Shown piece after piece: positions 1 through 8,764 of a stretch of DNA of 64,000 bases. Made by a program: the position numbers and the translations under genes. Location: NCBI GenBank assembly GCA_965203135.1, contig CBDBBO010000002.1, positions 1 through 64,000 on the forward strand. The letters run 5' to 3'. The notes under the pieces were generated by a model. It saw only the letters and a list, made by a program, of their open reading frames with translations. It searched no databases and was not told the origin of the DNA. This stretch comes from CATOSD01 sp965203135. GTDB lineage: Bacteria; Chloroflexota; Dehalococcoidia; Lucifugimonadales; CATOSD01. The first letter of the stretch is position 1, and every line of letters starts with the position of its first letter.

Positions 1-1846
1 CGTTGGCCATCATGATGGCAAGCAGGAAGCCTGTCGCAATCGCGCCGATTAGCATTCCGCCCAGCGCCGCCGCGCCGAGGATGACGCCCACAACTATGGG
101 CGCGATAATCGCTAGGAGTCCGGGGAGCACCATCTCCCGCATGGCCCCCCTGGTGCTGATGTCCACCGCGCGCGCGTAGTCGGCGTTCGCGGTGCCCTCC
201 ATCAGCCCCGCAATCTCGCGGAACTGGCGGCGCACCTCCTGCACCATCGCGTTCGCGGCGCGGCCCACCGCCTGCATGGTGAGCGCGGCGAACAGGAACG
301 GCAGCAGCGCGCCGACGATGAGACCCATCAGCACGCTGATGTCCAGAAGGTCGAACGACTCGATGCCGGTGACCTGCGAGTAGGCCGCCATGAGCGCGAG
401 GGCGGTGAGCACCGCTGAGCCGATGGCGAAGCCCTTGCCCGTGGCCGCCGTGGTGTTGCCGAGCGAGTCCAGGGCGTCCGTGCGTTCCCGCACCTCAGGA
501 TCGAGCCCCGCCTGCTCCGCGATGCCGCCCGCGTTGTCCGCAACCGGGCCGTAGGCGTCCGTCGCGAGCGTGATGCCGAGCGTGGACAGCATACCCACCG
601 CCGCGAGCGCCACGCCGTAGGTGTCGGCCAGCGTGTAAGCGAGCCACATCGCCACGACGACGACCACGCCGGGCACCAGGGTGCTCAGCATACCCAGTCC
701 CAGGCCGCCGATGATGACGGTGGCGGGTCCGGTCTCGGCCTGCTTGGCAATGTCGCGGGTGAACCCGAATTCGTAGGAGGTGAAGGTCTCAGAGGCGGTG
801 CCGATTATCTGGCCGGCCACAAGGCCCACCAGCACGACCCAGAACAGGTCGAAGCTCATGTCCAGCATGGTCAGCGCTATCGCCGTGCCGACGAGCACGA
901 GCGCCCCTGACGTAAAGATGCCGGTGCGCAGCGCCCACAGCAGCCGGCCCATGCTGGCGCCCTCGCCGGTACGCACGAGGAAGGTGCCGATGATGGAGGC
1001 GAATATGCCGATGGCGGCGATGAGCAGCGGCAGCAGGAACAGGTCCGCGTCGAAGCCCGACGGCTCGGCCATGCCGAGCGCGGCCGCGCCCACGGCGGCG
1101 AGCGTGATGGTCGCGATGATCGAGCCGACGTATGACTCGAACAGGTCGGCGCCCATGCCGGCCACGTCGCCCACGTTGTCGCCCACATTGTCGGCGACGG
1201 TCGCGGGGTTGCGTGGGTCGTCCTCGGGGATGCCCTGCTCGATCTTGCCCACCAGATCCGCGCCCACGTCCGCGGCCTTGGTGTAGATACCGCCGCCAAC
1301 CCTGGCGAACAGCGCGATGGACGACGCGCCGAATCCGAATCCGGCGACGATGTTGGCGTCCTGGAAAATCCAGTACGCGGCGGCGATGCCGATGAGGCCG
1401 ATACCCACCACCGATATGCCCATCACCGCGCCGCTGTTGAATGCGACCCTCAGCGCGGGGTTGAGGCCGATCATGGCCTTCACGGTGGTGCGCGTGTTGG
1501 CCCGCACCGCGATGCTCATGCCGATGTATCCGGCCAGGGCCGAGCCGATGGCGCCCGCGAGGTACGCGATAGCCGTGGACGGCAAGCCCGAAACACCCCC
1601 GCCGTCCTCACGGCCCAGCACGTCGTAGTCGATGAAGACGGCCAGCGCGATGAACACGATGACCACGAACACCGCCAGCACGGTGTACTCGCGCGTCAGA
1701 AACGCCCTCGCGCCCTCCTGGATGGCCCTGCCTATGAATCGCACCGTCTCGTCGCCCTCGTCCTGTCGCAGGATGTTGAGCGTCAGCAGCAGCGCGAAGA
1801 CTAGCGCGACGACGCCCGCGGCGATCGCGAGGTATAGAATTATCAA
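1..1846 (-). CDS. hppA: Membrane-bound pyrophosphatase, K+-dependent type (3' end outside window)
   Basis: This integral membrane pump couples PPi hydrolysis to H+ or Na+ export. The family signature with the Asp-rich substrate loops is intact: DVGADLVGK begins at about residue 193 and is followed by IPEDDPRNPAT and ADNVGDNVGDVAGMGAD. The potassium-type switch segment reads GNTTAAT at residues 463-469. Alanine at the switch position is the mark of K+-dependent enzymes, where K+-independent ones have Lys. The ion pumped cannot be told from what is visible. About 615 residues are in the window, so roughly 80-100 C-terminal residues are missing. The start is a TTG (1846-1844) preceded six bases upstream by GGAGG; no ATG fits the hydrophobic N-terminus (IILYLAIAAGVVAL). 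It is divergent from the AI-2E-type permease gene. Confidence 0.95.
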   Translation of the reverse strand, partial: MIILYLAIAAGVVALVFALLLTLNILRQDEGDETVRFIGRAIQEGARAFLTREYTVLAVFVVIVFIALAVFIDYDVLGREDGGGVSGLPSTAIAYLAGAIGSALAGYIGMSIAVRANTRTTVKAMIGLNPALRVAFNSGAVMGISVVGIGLIGIAAAYWIFQDANIVAGFGFGASSIALFARVGGGIYTKAADVGADLVGKIEQGIPEDDPRNPATVADNVGDNVGDVAGMGADLFESYVGSIIATITLAAVGAAALGMAEPSGFDADLFLLPLLIAAIGIFASIIGTFLVRTGEGASMGRLLWALRTGIFTSGALVLVGTAIALTMLDMSFDLFWVVLVGLVAGQIIGTASETFTSYEFGFTRDIAKQAETGPATVIIGGLGLGMLSTLVPGVVVVVAMWLAYTLADTYGVALAAVGMLSTLGITLATDAYGPVADNAGGIAEQAGLDPEVRERTDALDSLGNTTAATGKGFAIGSAVLTALALMAAYSQVTGIESFDLLDISVLMGLIVGALLPFLFAALTMQAVGRAANAMVQEVRRQFREIAGLMEGTANADYARAVDISTRGAMREMVLPGLLAIIAPIVVGVILGAAALGGMLIGAIATGFLLAIMMAN

Positions 1847-2139
1847 GACCGGCCTCCACAAAAATCTCCCCTGTACAGATCGGACAGGGGGTCGAGCGTC
1901 TTCAGGCGTCGCTCCGCGAGAAAACTATCATAGCGGTAAACGTGAGGTCAAGCAGATCCGGCCGGTCGGAAACCGCCCCGGATCAAGGGGCGGGAAGCGA
2001 TAAGGCCGCGTGCGCGAACCCTAAGTGCCGCCGCACTTTCACCGCGCCGTCGAATCAGCGTAACATAGGCGGTGAAGCGGGCTCCGGGGGACGTGCGGCG
2101 AAACGTACATCCTCCAGATGGCGACTTGGAGCTTGGGGA
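1847..2139. other. Divergent intergenic region hppA / AI-2E transporter
   Basis: About 290 bases separate two divergently transcribed genes and must carry both promoters. The sequence next to hppA holds its GGAGG ribosome site. I see no tRNA, riboswitch-like fold or convincing palindrome, and the plus-strand frame open from 1942 has no recognisable domain before the permease start. Confidence 0.4.
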
Positions 2140-3324
2140 ATGACGCAGCAAGAACGGACTGAATCGGCGCAACAGAGCACCAGCCAGCAGGCTTGGGTGA
2201 AATGGCGGCGGCCGGGACTCGTGGTCGTCGCAATGGTGGTGGTCCTGTGTCTGCTGTACGTCGCGCGCGGCGCGCTGTTCCCGTTCATCATCAGTATAGT
2301 GTTGGCACAGCTCCTCTATCCGTCGGTCGTGTTCCTCGAGGATCGGATGCCGGGCCGCCGCCGCTCCCCTGAGGCAGCCCGCATCATCTCGATCCTATTG
2401 ATCTACCTCGCGTTCGTGGGAATAGTCGCCGGGATCCTGTACCTGACGATACCGCCGCTGTTCCACGAAGCCCAGGAACTGGCAAGGACCCTCCCAGACC
2501 TCTACGAACGTTCCAGGATAACCGTGGAGAGCTGGTCGCAGGAAATCACCGAGCGAATTCCGGCGGAGCTGCGAGCTCGAATCGAAGAGTCCGTCGCCGG
2601 TGGTGGAGACGTGATGGCGGACGCCGCGCTCGGCATCCTCGAACGGGTCGCAAGCGGCGTCTCCAACACGATTACGCTCGTTATCGGGCTGGCAGTGGTG
2701 CCGTTCTTCCTGTTCTACCTGCTCAAGGACCGCGAGCAGGTGGTCGGCGGGCTCTACACGATGCTGCCCCCAACCGGCCGCAGACACACCAGGAACGTCG
2801 TGGTCATACTCAACGCGGTCGTGGGCTCATACGTACGCGCCCAGCTACTGAGCGCCACCATCGTCGGAGTGATGGTGTTCGTGGGGCTGACTATCCTGGG
2901 CATCGAGTTTGCCGCGGTGCTGGGGCTGGCCGCCGGGTTGTTCGGCCTGATACCGATCATTGGCCCTGTGCTCGGAGCCGTGCCCGGCCTGCTCGTCGCC
3001 CTTGCGAGCTCGCCCGAAAAGATTATCTGGGTTGCGCTGGTCTATCTGGCGGTTCAGCTGATAGAGAACAACCTGATAGCGCCCCGCGTCCAGGGAAGCG
3101 CCGTGCGCCTCAATCCCGCAATCATCATGGCCACGCTGGTGCTCGCGAGCGAGGTCGCGGGACTGTGGGGCGTAATCGTGGCGGTGCCCCTGGTCGCCGC
3201 CACGCGGGACGTGTTCGTCTATTTCTACAACGAGTGGAGCGGAGATGTCGGAGGCGAGCCGTCCGAGGCCCATACGGAGCCTGAGGCCGCCGGCGTTGAG
3301 TCGGCGCCACAAGAGGAGGCGTAG
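2140..3324 (+). CDS. AI-2E family transporter (PerM-like permease)
   Basis: A polytopic inner-membrane protein of 394 aa with the hydrophobic pattern of the AI-2E transporter/PerM family. After a short polar N-terminus there are paired membrane segments (VVVAMVVVLCLLYVARG, then FIISIVLAQLLYP), a long amphipathic periplasmic-type segment with repeated Glu/Arg, and a C-terminal cluster of membrane helices containing the family-typical PIIGPVLGAVPG and QLIENNLIAPRVQG. The acidic, Ala-rich tail is not conserved in the family. The ATG at 2140 was chosen because it starts the compact domain; the frame stays open upstream to a GTG at 1942, but that part has no membrane or domain character. Substrate is unknown: few family members have proven AI-2 transport and some act as ion antiporters. 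Confidence 0.88.
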   Translation: MTQQERTESAQQSTSQQAWVKWRRPGLVVVAMVVVLCLLYVARGALFPFIISIVLAQLLYPSVVFLEDRMPGRRRSPEAARIISILLIYLAFVGIVAGILYLTIPPLFHEAQELARTLPDLYERSRITVESWSQEITERIPAELRARIEESVAGGGDVMADAALGILERVASGVSNTITLVIGLAVVPFFLFYLLKDREQVVGGLYTMLPPTGRRHTRNVVVILNAVVGSYVRAQLLSATIVGVMVFVGLTILGIEFAAVLGLAAGLFGLIPIIGPVLGAVPGLLVALASSPEKIIWVALVYLAVQLIENNLIAPRVQGSAVRLNPAIIMATLVLASEVAGLWGVIVAVPLVAATRDVFVYFYNEWSGDVGGEPSEAHTEPEAAGVESAPQEEA

Positions 3325-3399
3325 TCCGACCCGGCCCATCGGGACCGCTCGCTCGTTGAATGTCTGGGCGTGCGGGCGGCGTGAAGCCGCGACCGCGGG

Positions 3400-4047
3400 C
3401 TAGAGTGTGCGGAACACCCCGACGACCCGGCCGCGCACCGCAACCTGGTCCGCCGGCAGCTCGATAGGGGCCATCGTCTCGTTCTCGGGCTGGAGCCTGA
3501 CGGTGTCGCCCTGGAGGTAGAAACGCTTCAGCGTTACCTCCTCGTCGTTCAGGAGCCACGCGGCCACCATGTCGCCGTTTTCGGGCTGCGCCACCGGCTC
3601 GAGCAGCACCAGGTCGCCGTCCGCGACGAAGGCGTCGATCATCGAGGTGCCTTTGACGCGCAGGGCATAGACGTCCGACCTGCCGTTAGAGAGCGACGGA
3701 GGAATCTCGACGTTCTCGTAGTCATCGTCGGTGCGGATGTCCGAGGAGAAGGTGGGGAGCGGGGCGCCCGCGGCTATGTTGCCGAGGACCGGCACGCGGA
3801 GAAGCTGAGGGCCGGAAGCGCCGTGCCAGCCATCCGTGAGCTCGATTCCGCGGGACACACCGGCCTCCCTGCGCAGGTAGCCCTCGCGGTGCAGGATCTT
3901 GAGGTTGTAGTCGACCACCGAGGTGGAGCTGACCTCGCAGCCCGTCTGGATGTCTCGGACCGTCGGTGGGTAGTGGTGATCGTTCAGGAAGTCGCGGATA
4001 AACTCCAGGATACGCTCCTGCCTAGCGGAGATACTGCCCTTTGCCAT
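3400..4047 (-). CDS. lexA: LexA repressor
   Basis: SOS-response repressor and self-cleaving protease of 215 aa, a usual LexA length. The N-terminal winged-helix DNA-binding domain covers residues 1-70 (ISARQERILEFIRDF, PPTVRDIQ). The cleavage site is Ala93-Gly94 in NIAAGAPL. The catalytic dyad is Ser135 (in GTSMIDA, where many LexA have GDSM) and Lys174 (VTLKRFY). It is expected to repress DNA-repair genes until RecA filaments trigger autocleavage. It lies alone, divergent from the cupredoxin-like lipoprotein gene. The promoter region (4048-4255) has two TGTTCG half-site-like words at 4065 and 4093, but no proper symmetric SOS box that I can assign. Confidence 0.95.
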   Translation of the reverse strand: MAKGSISARQERILEFIRDFLNDHHYPPTVRDIQTGCEVSSTSVVDYNLKILHREGYLRREAGVSRGIELTDGWHGASGPQLLRVPVLGNIAAGAPLPTFSSDIRTDDDYENVEIPPSLSNGRSDVYALRVKGTSMIDAFVADGDLVLLEPVAQPENGDMVAAWLLNDEEVTLKRFYLQGDTVRLQPENETMAPIELPADQVAVRGRVVGVFRTL

Positions 4048-4255
4048 GTATTGCCCTCCAGTGTTGTTCGCTCGATGCCTTGCATGACCAAATGTTCGGC
4101 AAGTGTAACAAGCCAGAACAGCCGTGTCAAGCGCCGCCCGAATTGACTTGGCAGGCGCGAAATGCTAATCTGTGTGTGAAATAAGTAACGAATGCCTGTG
4201 CTAGGCTTGGCCCACCTGCACACCAAGGCCGATATTCGCTACATCAGGAGGCGAC

Positions 4256-4725
4256 GTGCTTAAGAGACTGGTCCTCTCAGCGCCGATTCTGGGTCTGCTC
4301 ATGCTCGCGATTGCCGCGTGCGGAAGCGAACCGATGGCTGTGGCCCCACCGGACAGATTCTCGCCTCCTCCGCCACCCCCCCGCACCCGCGGGATCCGGC
4401 AACGCCGACTCCCGAGGGAGGCCAGACGGCCGGGACCGGTGAAGGCACCCAGATCACCGTCGACCTTCTGGACAACGACGGCAGAGGCCCCTACGCATAC
4501 GAGCCCGCCGATTTCGTCTTCTCGGTCGGCGAGACTGTGACGTTCACGCTCACCTCCGAGGCCGTGTACCACACGTTCACAATCGACGGCACCAGCGTCG
4601 ACGTGGATGTCGACGTCGACGAAGTGGTGACGGTCACCTACACATTCGACGAGGCGGGCACCTTCGACCTCATCTGCATCCCGCACGAGCTGAACGGGAT
4701 GGTGGGCGTCATAACCGTCCAGTAG
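4256..4725 (+). pseudogene. Cupredoxin-like lipoprotein, frame-broken in its linker
   Basis: The GTG start at 4256 (AGGAGG at 4246-4251) opens a lipoprotein signal peptide with lipobox LAIAAC, Cys22 being the predicted lipidated residue. It runs into a Pro-rich linker. The folded domain follows in the preceding frame: a beta-rich cupredoxin-like domain with an upstream His (YHTFTIDG) and the C-terminal ligand cluster CIPHELNGM, giving Cys, His and Met for a type 1-like copper site. The switch between frames falls at or near a run of seven C at 4376-4382; one added base there would give a continuous protein of about 155 aa. It precedes a YceI-like lipoprotein and the CopA ATPase, so a copper or redox role outside the membrane is plausible. 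A sequencing error, a decayed gene and slippage cannot be separated here. Confidence 0.75.
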
Positions 4726-4738
4726 GGCGCCTTGTCGT

Positions 4739-5555
4739 ATGAGACCACTCCTGATAGCCGTGCTCGGCGGCGCCGTGGCGCTGCTTGCCATGATAGCCTG
4801 CGGCTCCTCCACCGACACCGACGAGGACGCCGCGCCGCCACGGCCGCCTACGGCGACCGGCGCGGCCCCCGTGCAACAGCCGCCAACGCCAACGGTCCCG
4901 CCTACCGCGGCGGTGGAGCAGCCCGCTACACCGCCGGACACGCCCAGTGCGAACGAGCTCGCTCCCGCCCAGGACCGGACGCCTGAGCCGACTCAGCCCG
5001 GCGTGTCGGGAGGCGACGGTGCGAGTGACCGTTATCATCGGCGACGGGACGCTGGCCCGCTACGTCATCGGCGAGCAACTCGCCAACCGCGACCTCCCCA
5101 ACGACGCCATCGGCGAGACGGCGAACGTGTCCGGCAGCATAGTGCTCGACGCGGACGGCAACGTGGCGCCCGGGGAGTCGACCCTGGTGGTGGACGTGTC
5201 CACGCTGGAGAGCGACTCCGGTCGCCGCGACAACTACCTGCGCGGCAATTCGCTGCAGACCAACACCTATCCCGAAGCGACGCTGGAGGTAACCGAGGTA
5301 GTCGACCTGCCTTGGCCGCTGCCGGACAGCGGCGAGGCCACGTTCATGCTGATAGGTGACTTCACCGTCAGGGACGTGACCAAGTTGGTGAAGTGGGAAG
5401 TTACCGCGCAATTCGGGCCGCAAATAACCGGGCAGGCGGTTGCGGTGTTCACATTCGACTACTTCGAGATGAGCAAGCCTCGGCTGGCGTTCATCCTGAG
5501 CCTGGACGACGAGATACGGCTGGAGATCGACTTCGTGGCGTCGGTGACTCCGTAG
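4739..5555 (+). pseudogene. YceI-family lipoprotein, frame-broken in its linker
   Basis: The ATG at 4739 starts a lipoprotein leader with lipobox AMIAC (Cys20) and a long Pro/Thr/Ala linker. The YceI-like lipid-binding barrel follows in the next frame: it opens with VTVIIGDGTLARYVIGEQL, continues with a D-G-x-V-x-P/G-E-S-T-L-V-V-D-V-S-T-L block, and holds YPEATLEV and GDFTVRDVTK, all typical of YceI/polyisoprenoid-binding proteins. The frame changes around 5000-5015, after the TPEPTQPG linker, without a long homopolymer. Joined, the protein would be about 270 aa. This is the second of two adjacent lipoprotein genes broken between leader and domain. It begins 13 bases after the cupredoxin gene, so both are probably one transcript leading toward copA. 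Confidence 0.75.
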
Positions 5556-5561
5556 CCTTTT

Positions 5562-5601
5562 GCCCCCTCACCCTAACCCTCTCCCGCAGCGGGGAGAGGG
5601 G
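5562..5601. repeat. REP-A copy 1 (palindromic dispersed repeat)
   Basis: This copy has the CCCTCACCCTAACCCTCTCCC side upstream and the GGGGAGAGGGG arm downstream, so it lies in the opposite orientation to most other copies. The hairpin spans 5577-5600 with a short AGC loop. It sits between the YceI gene stop and the copA ribosome site, where it could act as a terminator or attenuating hairpin. Confidence 0.85.
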
Positions 5602-5724
5602 ACTAACGAAGTGCTACCTCCGCGCCCATGCGTTGACCGGCGGATTGGGCCGCGCGTATCATGTTCCATATCCGATCCGCGCCAGCGGGCGAGAGTGGCG
5701 TCCGGCATTCCGAGAGGCTATCAG

Positions 5725-8196
5725 GTGACGACCGGCGAGAAAGTCTCCATTCCAGTTACGGGCATGACCTGCGCGGCCTGCGTTTCGCACGTCGAGCACG
5801 CGCTCGAGGGAGTGCCGAGCGTGAGCGGCGCCGTGGTCAACCTCGCCACGGAGCGCGCGACGGTGACCTGGGACTCGGACGCGGCGCTCGGCGAGGCGAT
5901 AGACGCCATCGAGGACGCGGGCTACGGCGTCGGGACGGCCAGGGCGACGCTTGCCGTCGTTGGCATGACCTGCGCGGCGTGCGTATCGCACGTCGAGGGC
6001 GCACTCGGCGGAGTAGAGGGCGTGCTGGGCGCGAACGTGAACCTTGCCACCGAGCGGGCCACTATCGAGTACGTGCCGGGCGTGGCCGGACCCGCCGACC
6101 TGCGCCGCGCCATCGAGGGGGCCGGCTACGGCGCGGCGCTGCTCACCGGCGACCCGGACGACGCGGTGACGGCCCGGGACACCGCGCGGCTCAGGCTCAA
6201 GTTCGTCTTCAGCCTCGCCGCCGCCGCTGTCGTGATGGCGCTGATGGCGGCGCCCGGCGCCGGGGACGTGCTCCCTATCCCCCTCGATATCCTGCTCTGG
6301 CTCATCGCTTCGCCCGTTCAGTTCTGGGCCGGCGAACAGTTCTACGTTGGCGCGTGGGGCGCGCTCAAGCACCGCACCAGCAACATGAACACCCTCATCG
6401 CGCTGGGAACGTCCGTAGCCTACTTCTACAGTGTGGTAGTGGTAATCTTCGGCGACACAAGGCTACTCGAGTCCACCAATCCTGAAACCTACTTCGACAC
6501 GTCTACCGCCATAATCGGGCTGGTGCTGCTCGGGCGCTACCTGGAGGCCAAGGCGCGGGGCCGCGCCTCCGAGGCGATACGCTCGCTGATGGACCTCCAG
6601 CCAGCCACCGCAAGGGTGCTTAGCAACGGCGAGCACGTAGACGTGCCGATTGAGGACATCGCGGTCGGAGACCTGGTGCTCGTGCGGCCCGGCGAGAAGA
6701 TCGCGGTGGACGGCGAGGTAGTCGAGGGACGGTCATCGGTCGACGAGGCGATGCTCACGGGCGAGAGCGCCTGGGTCGAGAAGGGCCCGGGCAGCGCGGT
6801 CTACGGCGCGACGCTCAACAACACCGGCGTGCTCACGTTCCGGGCCACGGGCGTGGGCGCCGACACTATGCTGGCCCGTATCGTCGCGCTCGTCGAGGAG
6901 GCTCAGGCCTCCCGCGCGCCGATACAGCGGCTGGCGGACGTGGTGTCCGCGTACTTCGTGCCGGCGGTCGTGCTCACGGCAGCCCTCGTGTTCGTGGTGT
7001 GGCTCGCGTTCGGCCCCGATCCGGCCCACCTGTACGCGATGCTCACGACGGTAGCCGTGCTCATCATCGCATGCCCCTGCGCGATGGGACTGGCCACGCC
7101 GACGGCGGTGATGGTCGGCACGGGCAAGGGCGCGGAGCACGGCATCCTGTTCCGCAGCGCGGAGGCGCTGGAACGCGCCCACAAGGTCGATGTGGTGGTG
7201 CTGGACAAGACCGGCACGCTAACGGCGGGAACGCCGTCCGTCACCGACGTCGTGTCCCTCCACGGTGGCGAGGACGATTTGCTCAGACTGGCCGCGTCCG
7301 TCGAGAGCGGCTCCGAGCACCCGCTGGGAGCGGCCATCGTCGCGGCGGCGAGTGAGCGCGGGCTGGCGACGCTGCCGTCGAGCGACGTCCAGGCGAGACC
7401 CGGACTCGGAATCACGGCGGTGGTGGACGGTCGGCGCGTCGCGCTCGGCAACGAGGCGCTGATGCGCGCCCAGGGCCTGGACGCCGTGCCGCTCGCGGAC
7501 GAGGCGGGGCGCTTGGCAGGGCAGGGTAAGACTCCCATCTACGTGGCCGCTGGAGGTAGTGTAGAGGGACTGATCGCGGTGGCCGACACGCTCAAGCCGG
7601 ACTCGCCGGCCGCGGTGGCCGCGCTGCACGACCGCGGCATAGAGGTGGTGATGCTCACCGGCGACGGGCGCGCAACGGCCCAGGCGGTGGCCGAGCAGGC
7701 GGGGATAGACCGCGTGGTCGCGGAGGTGCTGCCCGGGGACAAGGCCGCGTTCGTGGAACAGTTGCAGTCGGAGGGCCGCGTGGTGGCCATGGTGGGCGAC
7801 GGCATCAACGACGCGCCGGCGCTGGCCCAGGCCGACGTGGGCATCGCCATCGGCACCGGCACGGACGTCGCCATGGAGACGGCCCAGGTGACCCTGGTGC
7901 GCGGCGAGCTCGGCGGCGTCGACGCCGCGGTCCAGCTCAGCCGCGCGTCCATGCGCACAATCAGGCAGAACCTGTTCTGGGCGTTCGCATACAACGTCGC
8001 GCTCATTCCGGTCGCGGCGGGTGTGCTCTACCCGGTGTTCGCCGGGGGCGCGCCTGACGTCCTGCGGCCGGTGTTCGGCGAGTTCGGATTCCTGAATCCC
8101 ACGCTCGCTGCTGCGGCGATGGCGATCAGCTCGGTTTCGGTCGTCACGAACTCACTTCGGCTGAAGCGGTTCAGGCCCAGTATCACGAAAACCTAG
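5725..8196 (+). CDS. copA: Copper-translocating P-type ATPase (CopA)
   Basis: Cytoplasmic-membrane P1B-1 ATPase exporting Cu(I), 823 aa. Two N-terminal heavy-metal-binding domains each carry GMTCAAC (Cys16/Cys19 and Cys83/Cys86). The transmembrane metal site is CPC at residues 450-452, followed by the actuator/phosphorylation core: LTGES, DKTGTLT with phosphorylated Asp494, SEHPLG, and GDGINDAP at about 691-698. The GTG at 5725 is chosen because GAGAGG lies seven bases upstream and the first HMA domain follows directly. The frame is open further upstream only through the palindromic repeat, which is unlikely to be translated. A YHS-domain gene follows 15 bases later and two secreted copper/redox-like lipoproteins precede it, so this is a copper-handling cluster. 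I saw no CsoR- or CueR-like regulator nearby. Confidence 0.96.
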   Translation: MTTGEKVSIPVTGMTCAACVSHVEHALEGVPSVSGAVVNLATERATVTWDSDAALGEAIDAIEDAGYGVGTARATLAVVGMTCAACVSHVEGALGGVEGVLGANVNLATERATIEYVPGVAGPADLRRAIEGAGYGAALLTGDPDDAVTARDTARLRLKFVFSLAAAAVVMALMAAPGAGDVLPIPLDILLWLIASPVQFWAGEQFYVGAWGALKHRTSNMNTLIALGTSVAYFYSVVVVIFGDTRLLESTNPETYFDTSTAIIGLVLLGRYLEAKARGRASEAIRSLMDLQPATARVLSNGEHVDVPIEDIAVGDLVLVRPGEKIAVDGEVVEGRSSVDEAMLTGESAWVEKGPGSAVYGATLNNTGVLTFRATGVGADTMLARIVALVEEAQASRAPIQRLADVVSAYFVPAVVLTAALVFVVWLAFGPDPAHLYAMLTTVAVLIIACPCAMGLATPTAVMVGTGKGAEHGILFRSAEALERAHKVDVVVLDKTGTLTAGTPSVTDVVSLHGGEDDLLRLAASVESGSEHPLGAAIVAAASERGLATLPSSDVQARPGLGITAVVDGRRVALGNEALMRAQGLDAVPLADEAGRLAGQGKTPIYVAAGGSVEGLIAVADTLKPDSPAAVAALHDRGIEVVMLTGDGRATAQAVAEQAGIDRVVAEVLPGDKAAFVEQLQSEGRVVAMVGDGINDAPALAQADVGIAIGTGTDVAMETAQVTLVRGELGGVDAAVQLSRASMRTIRQNLFWAFAYNVALIPVAAGVLYPVFAGGAPDVLRPVFGEFGFLNPTLAAAAMAISSVSVVTNSLRLKRFRPSITKT

Positions 8197-8211
8197 GCGG
8201 AGGCGGCGAAA

Positions 8212-8418
8212 TTGCGAATTCCGTTTTTCAGCAGGCGCGGCGACGATTTGATGGCGACCGACCCTGTGTGCCACATGCAGGTTGACACGAAACGGCCCAA
8301 CGGCGGCACCTGGGAGTACGAGGGCGTCACCTACTACTTCTGCGGTCCGGGCTGTAACCGGGCCTTCCAGAGGGAGCCGGAGGCGTACCTGTCCGGCGAA
8401 AAAAAAATCGACATGTGA
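8212..8418 (+). CDS. YHS-domain small protein
   Basis: A 68-aa protein with the YHS core: DPVCHMQVD at the start, YYFCGPGCNRAFQREPEAYL in the middle. The three cysteines and nearby His are the likely metal ligands; YHS domains are often attached to or coupled with copper/heavy-metal ATPases. The TTG at 8212 has a good GGAGG eight bases upstream; the in-frame ATG at 8251 has no ribosome site, so the TTG is preferred. It is 15 bases from copA and almost certainly co-transcribed, perhaps as a metal-delivery partner. It ends in a lysine-rich tail coded by a run of A. Confidence 0.85.
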   Translation: MRIPFFSRRGDDLMATDPVCHMQVDTKRPNGGTWEYEGVTYYFCGPGCNRAFQREPEAYLSGEKKIDM

Positions 8419-8428
8419 CGCTTCCCGG

Positions 8429-8467
8429 CCCCCTCTCCCTTGATGGGAGAGGGTTGGGGTGAGGGTG
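8429..8467. repeat. REP-A copy 2
   Basis: Palindrome CCCTCTCCC / GGGAGAGGG around TTGAT, followed by the direct tail TTGGGGTGAGGGTGA. It lies just after the YHS gene and before the tRNA-Leu promoter, a position that suits a transcription stop. Confidence 0.85.
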
Positions 8468-8482
8468 AAAGCGTCACGCCGA

Positions 8483-8511
8483 TTGACCGGTTGCCGCTAC
8501 TAGCGGATAAT
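8483..8511 (+). promoter_or_regulatory. Promoter of tRNA-Leu
   Basis: A near-consensus sigma-70-type promoter: TTGACC at 8483-8488, a spacer of exactly 17 bases, and GATAAT at 8506-8511. The predicted start near 8518 leaves a leader of about 30 bases before the tRNA. Confidence 0.75.
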
Positions 8512-8548
8512 GTACGGGCGCGACATGATGGCGCAGCGCCCGAATCGC

Positions 8549-8633
8549 GCCGAAGTGGCGGAATGGTAGACGCGGCGGTCTCAAAAACCGTTGGGAGTTA
8601 AATCCCGTGTCGGTTCGACTCCGACCTTCGGCA
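8549..8633 (+). tRNA. tRNA-Leu (anticodon CAA)
   Basis: Class II tRNA read by eye. The acceptor stem is GCCGAAG / CTTCGGC with discriminator A at 8633. The anticodon arm is CGGT-CTCAAAA-ACCG, giving anticodon CAA for codon UUG. A long variable arm (TGGGA ... TCCCG) is typical of Leu tRNAs, and the T arm is GTCGG-TTCGACT-CCGAC. The 3' CCA is not encoded. Confidence 0.95.
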
Positions 8634-8764
8634 CTCGGCGTCATCGCGCGGGCGAGAGGAAATATGAAACCGAGCCGGTCCGGGCCAACCGGGCCGGCGC
8701 TTTGGCGTGTATCGAAAAACCGGCGCCGGGACACGGCGCGAGGAGGTCGCATTGACGGCGATTG

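Noticed and set aside
4048..4255. SOS box for LexA
   Set aside because: Two TGTTCG words (4065, 4093) are direct rather than inverted and 28 bp apart; no known LexA site type fits.
4256..5555. Selenocysteine or programmed frameshift to explain the two split lipoproteins
   Set aside because: The frames differ, so stop read-through cannot join them. No slippery heptamer with a downstream structure was convincing, and the break points differ in kind.
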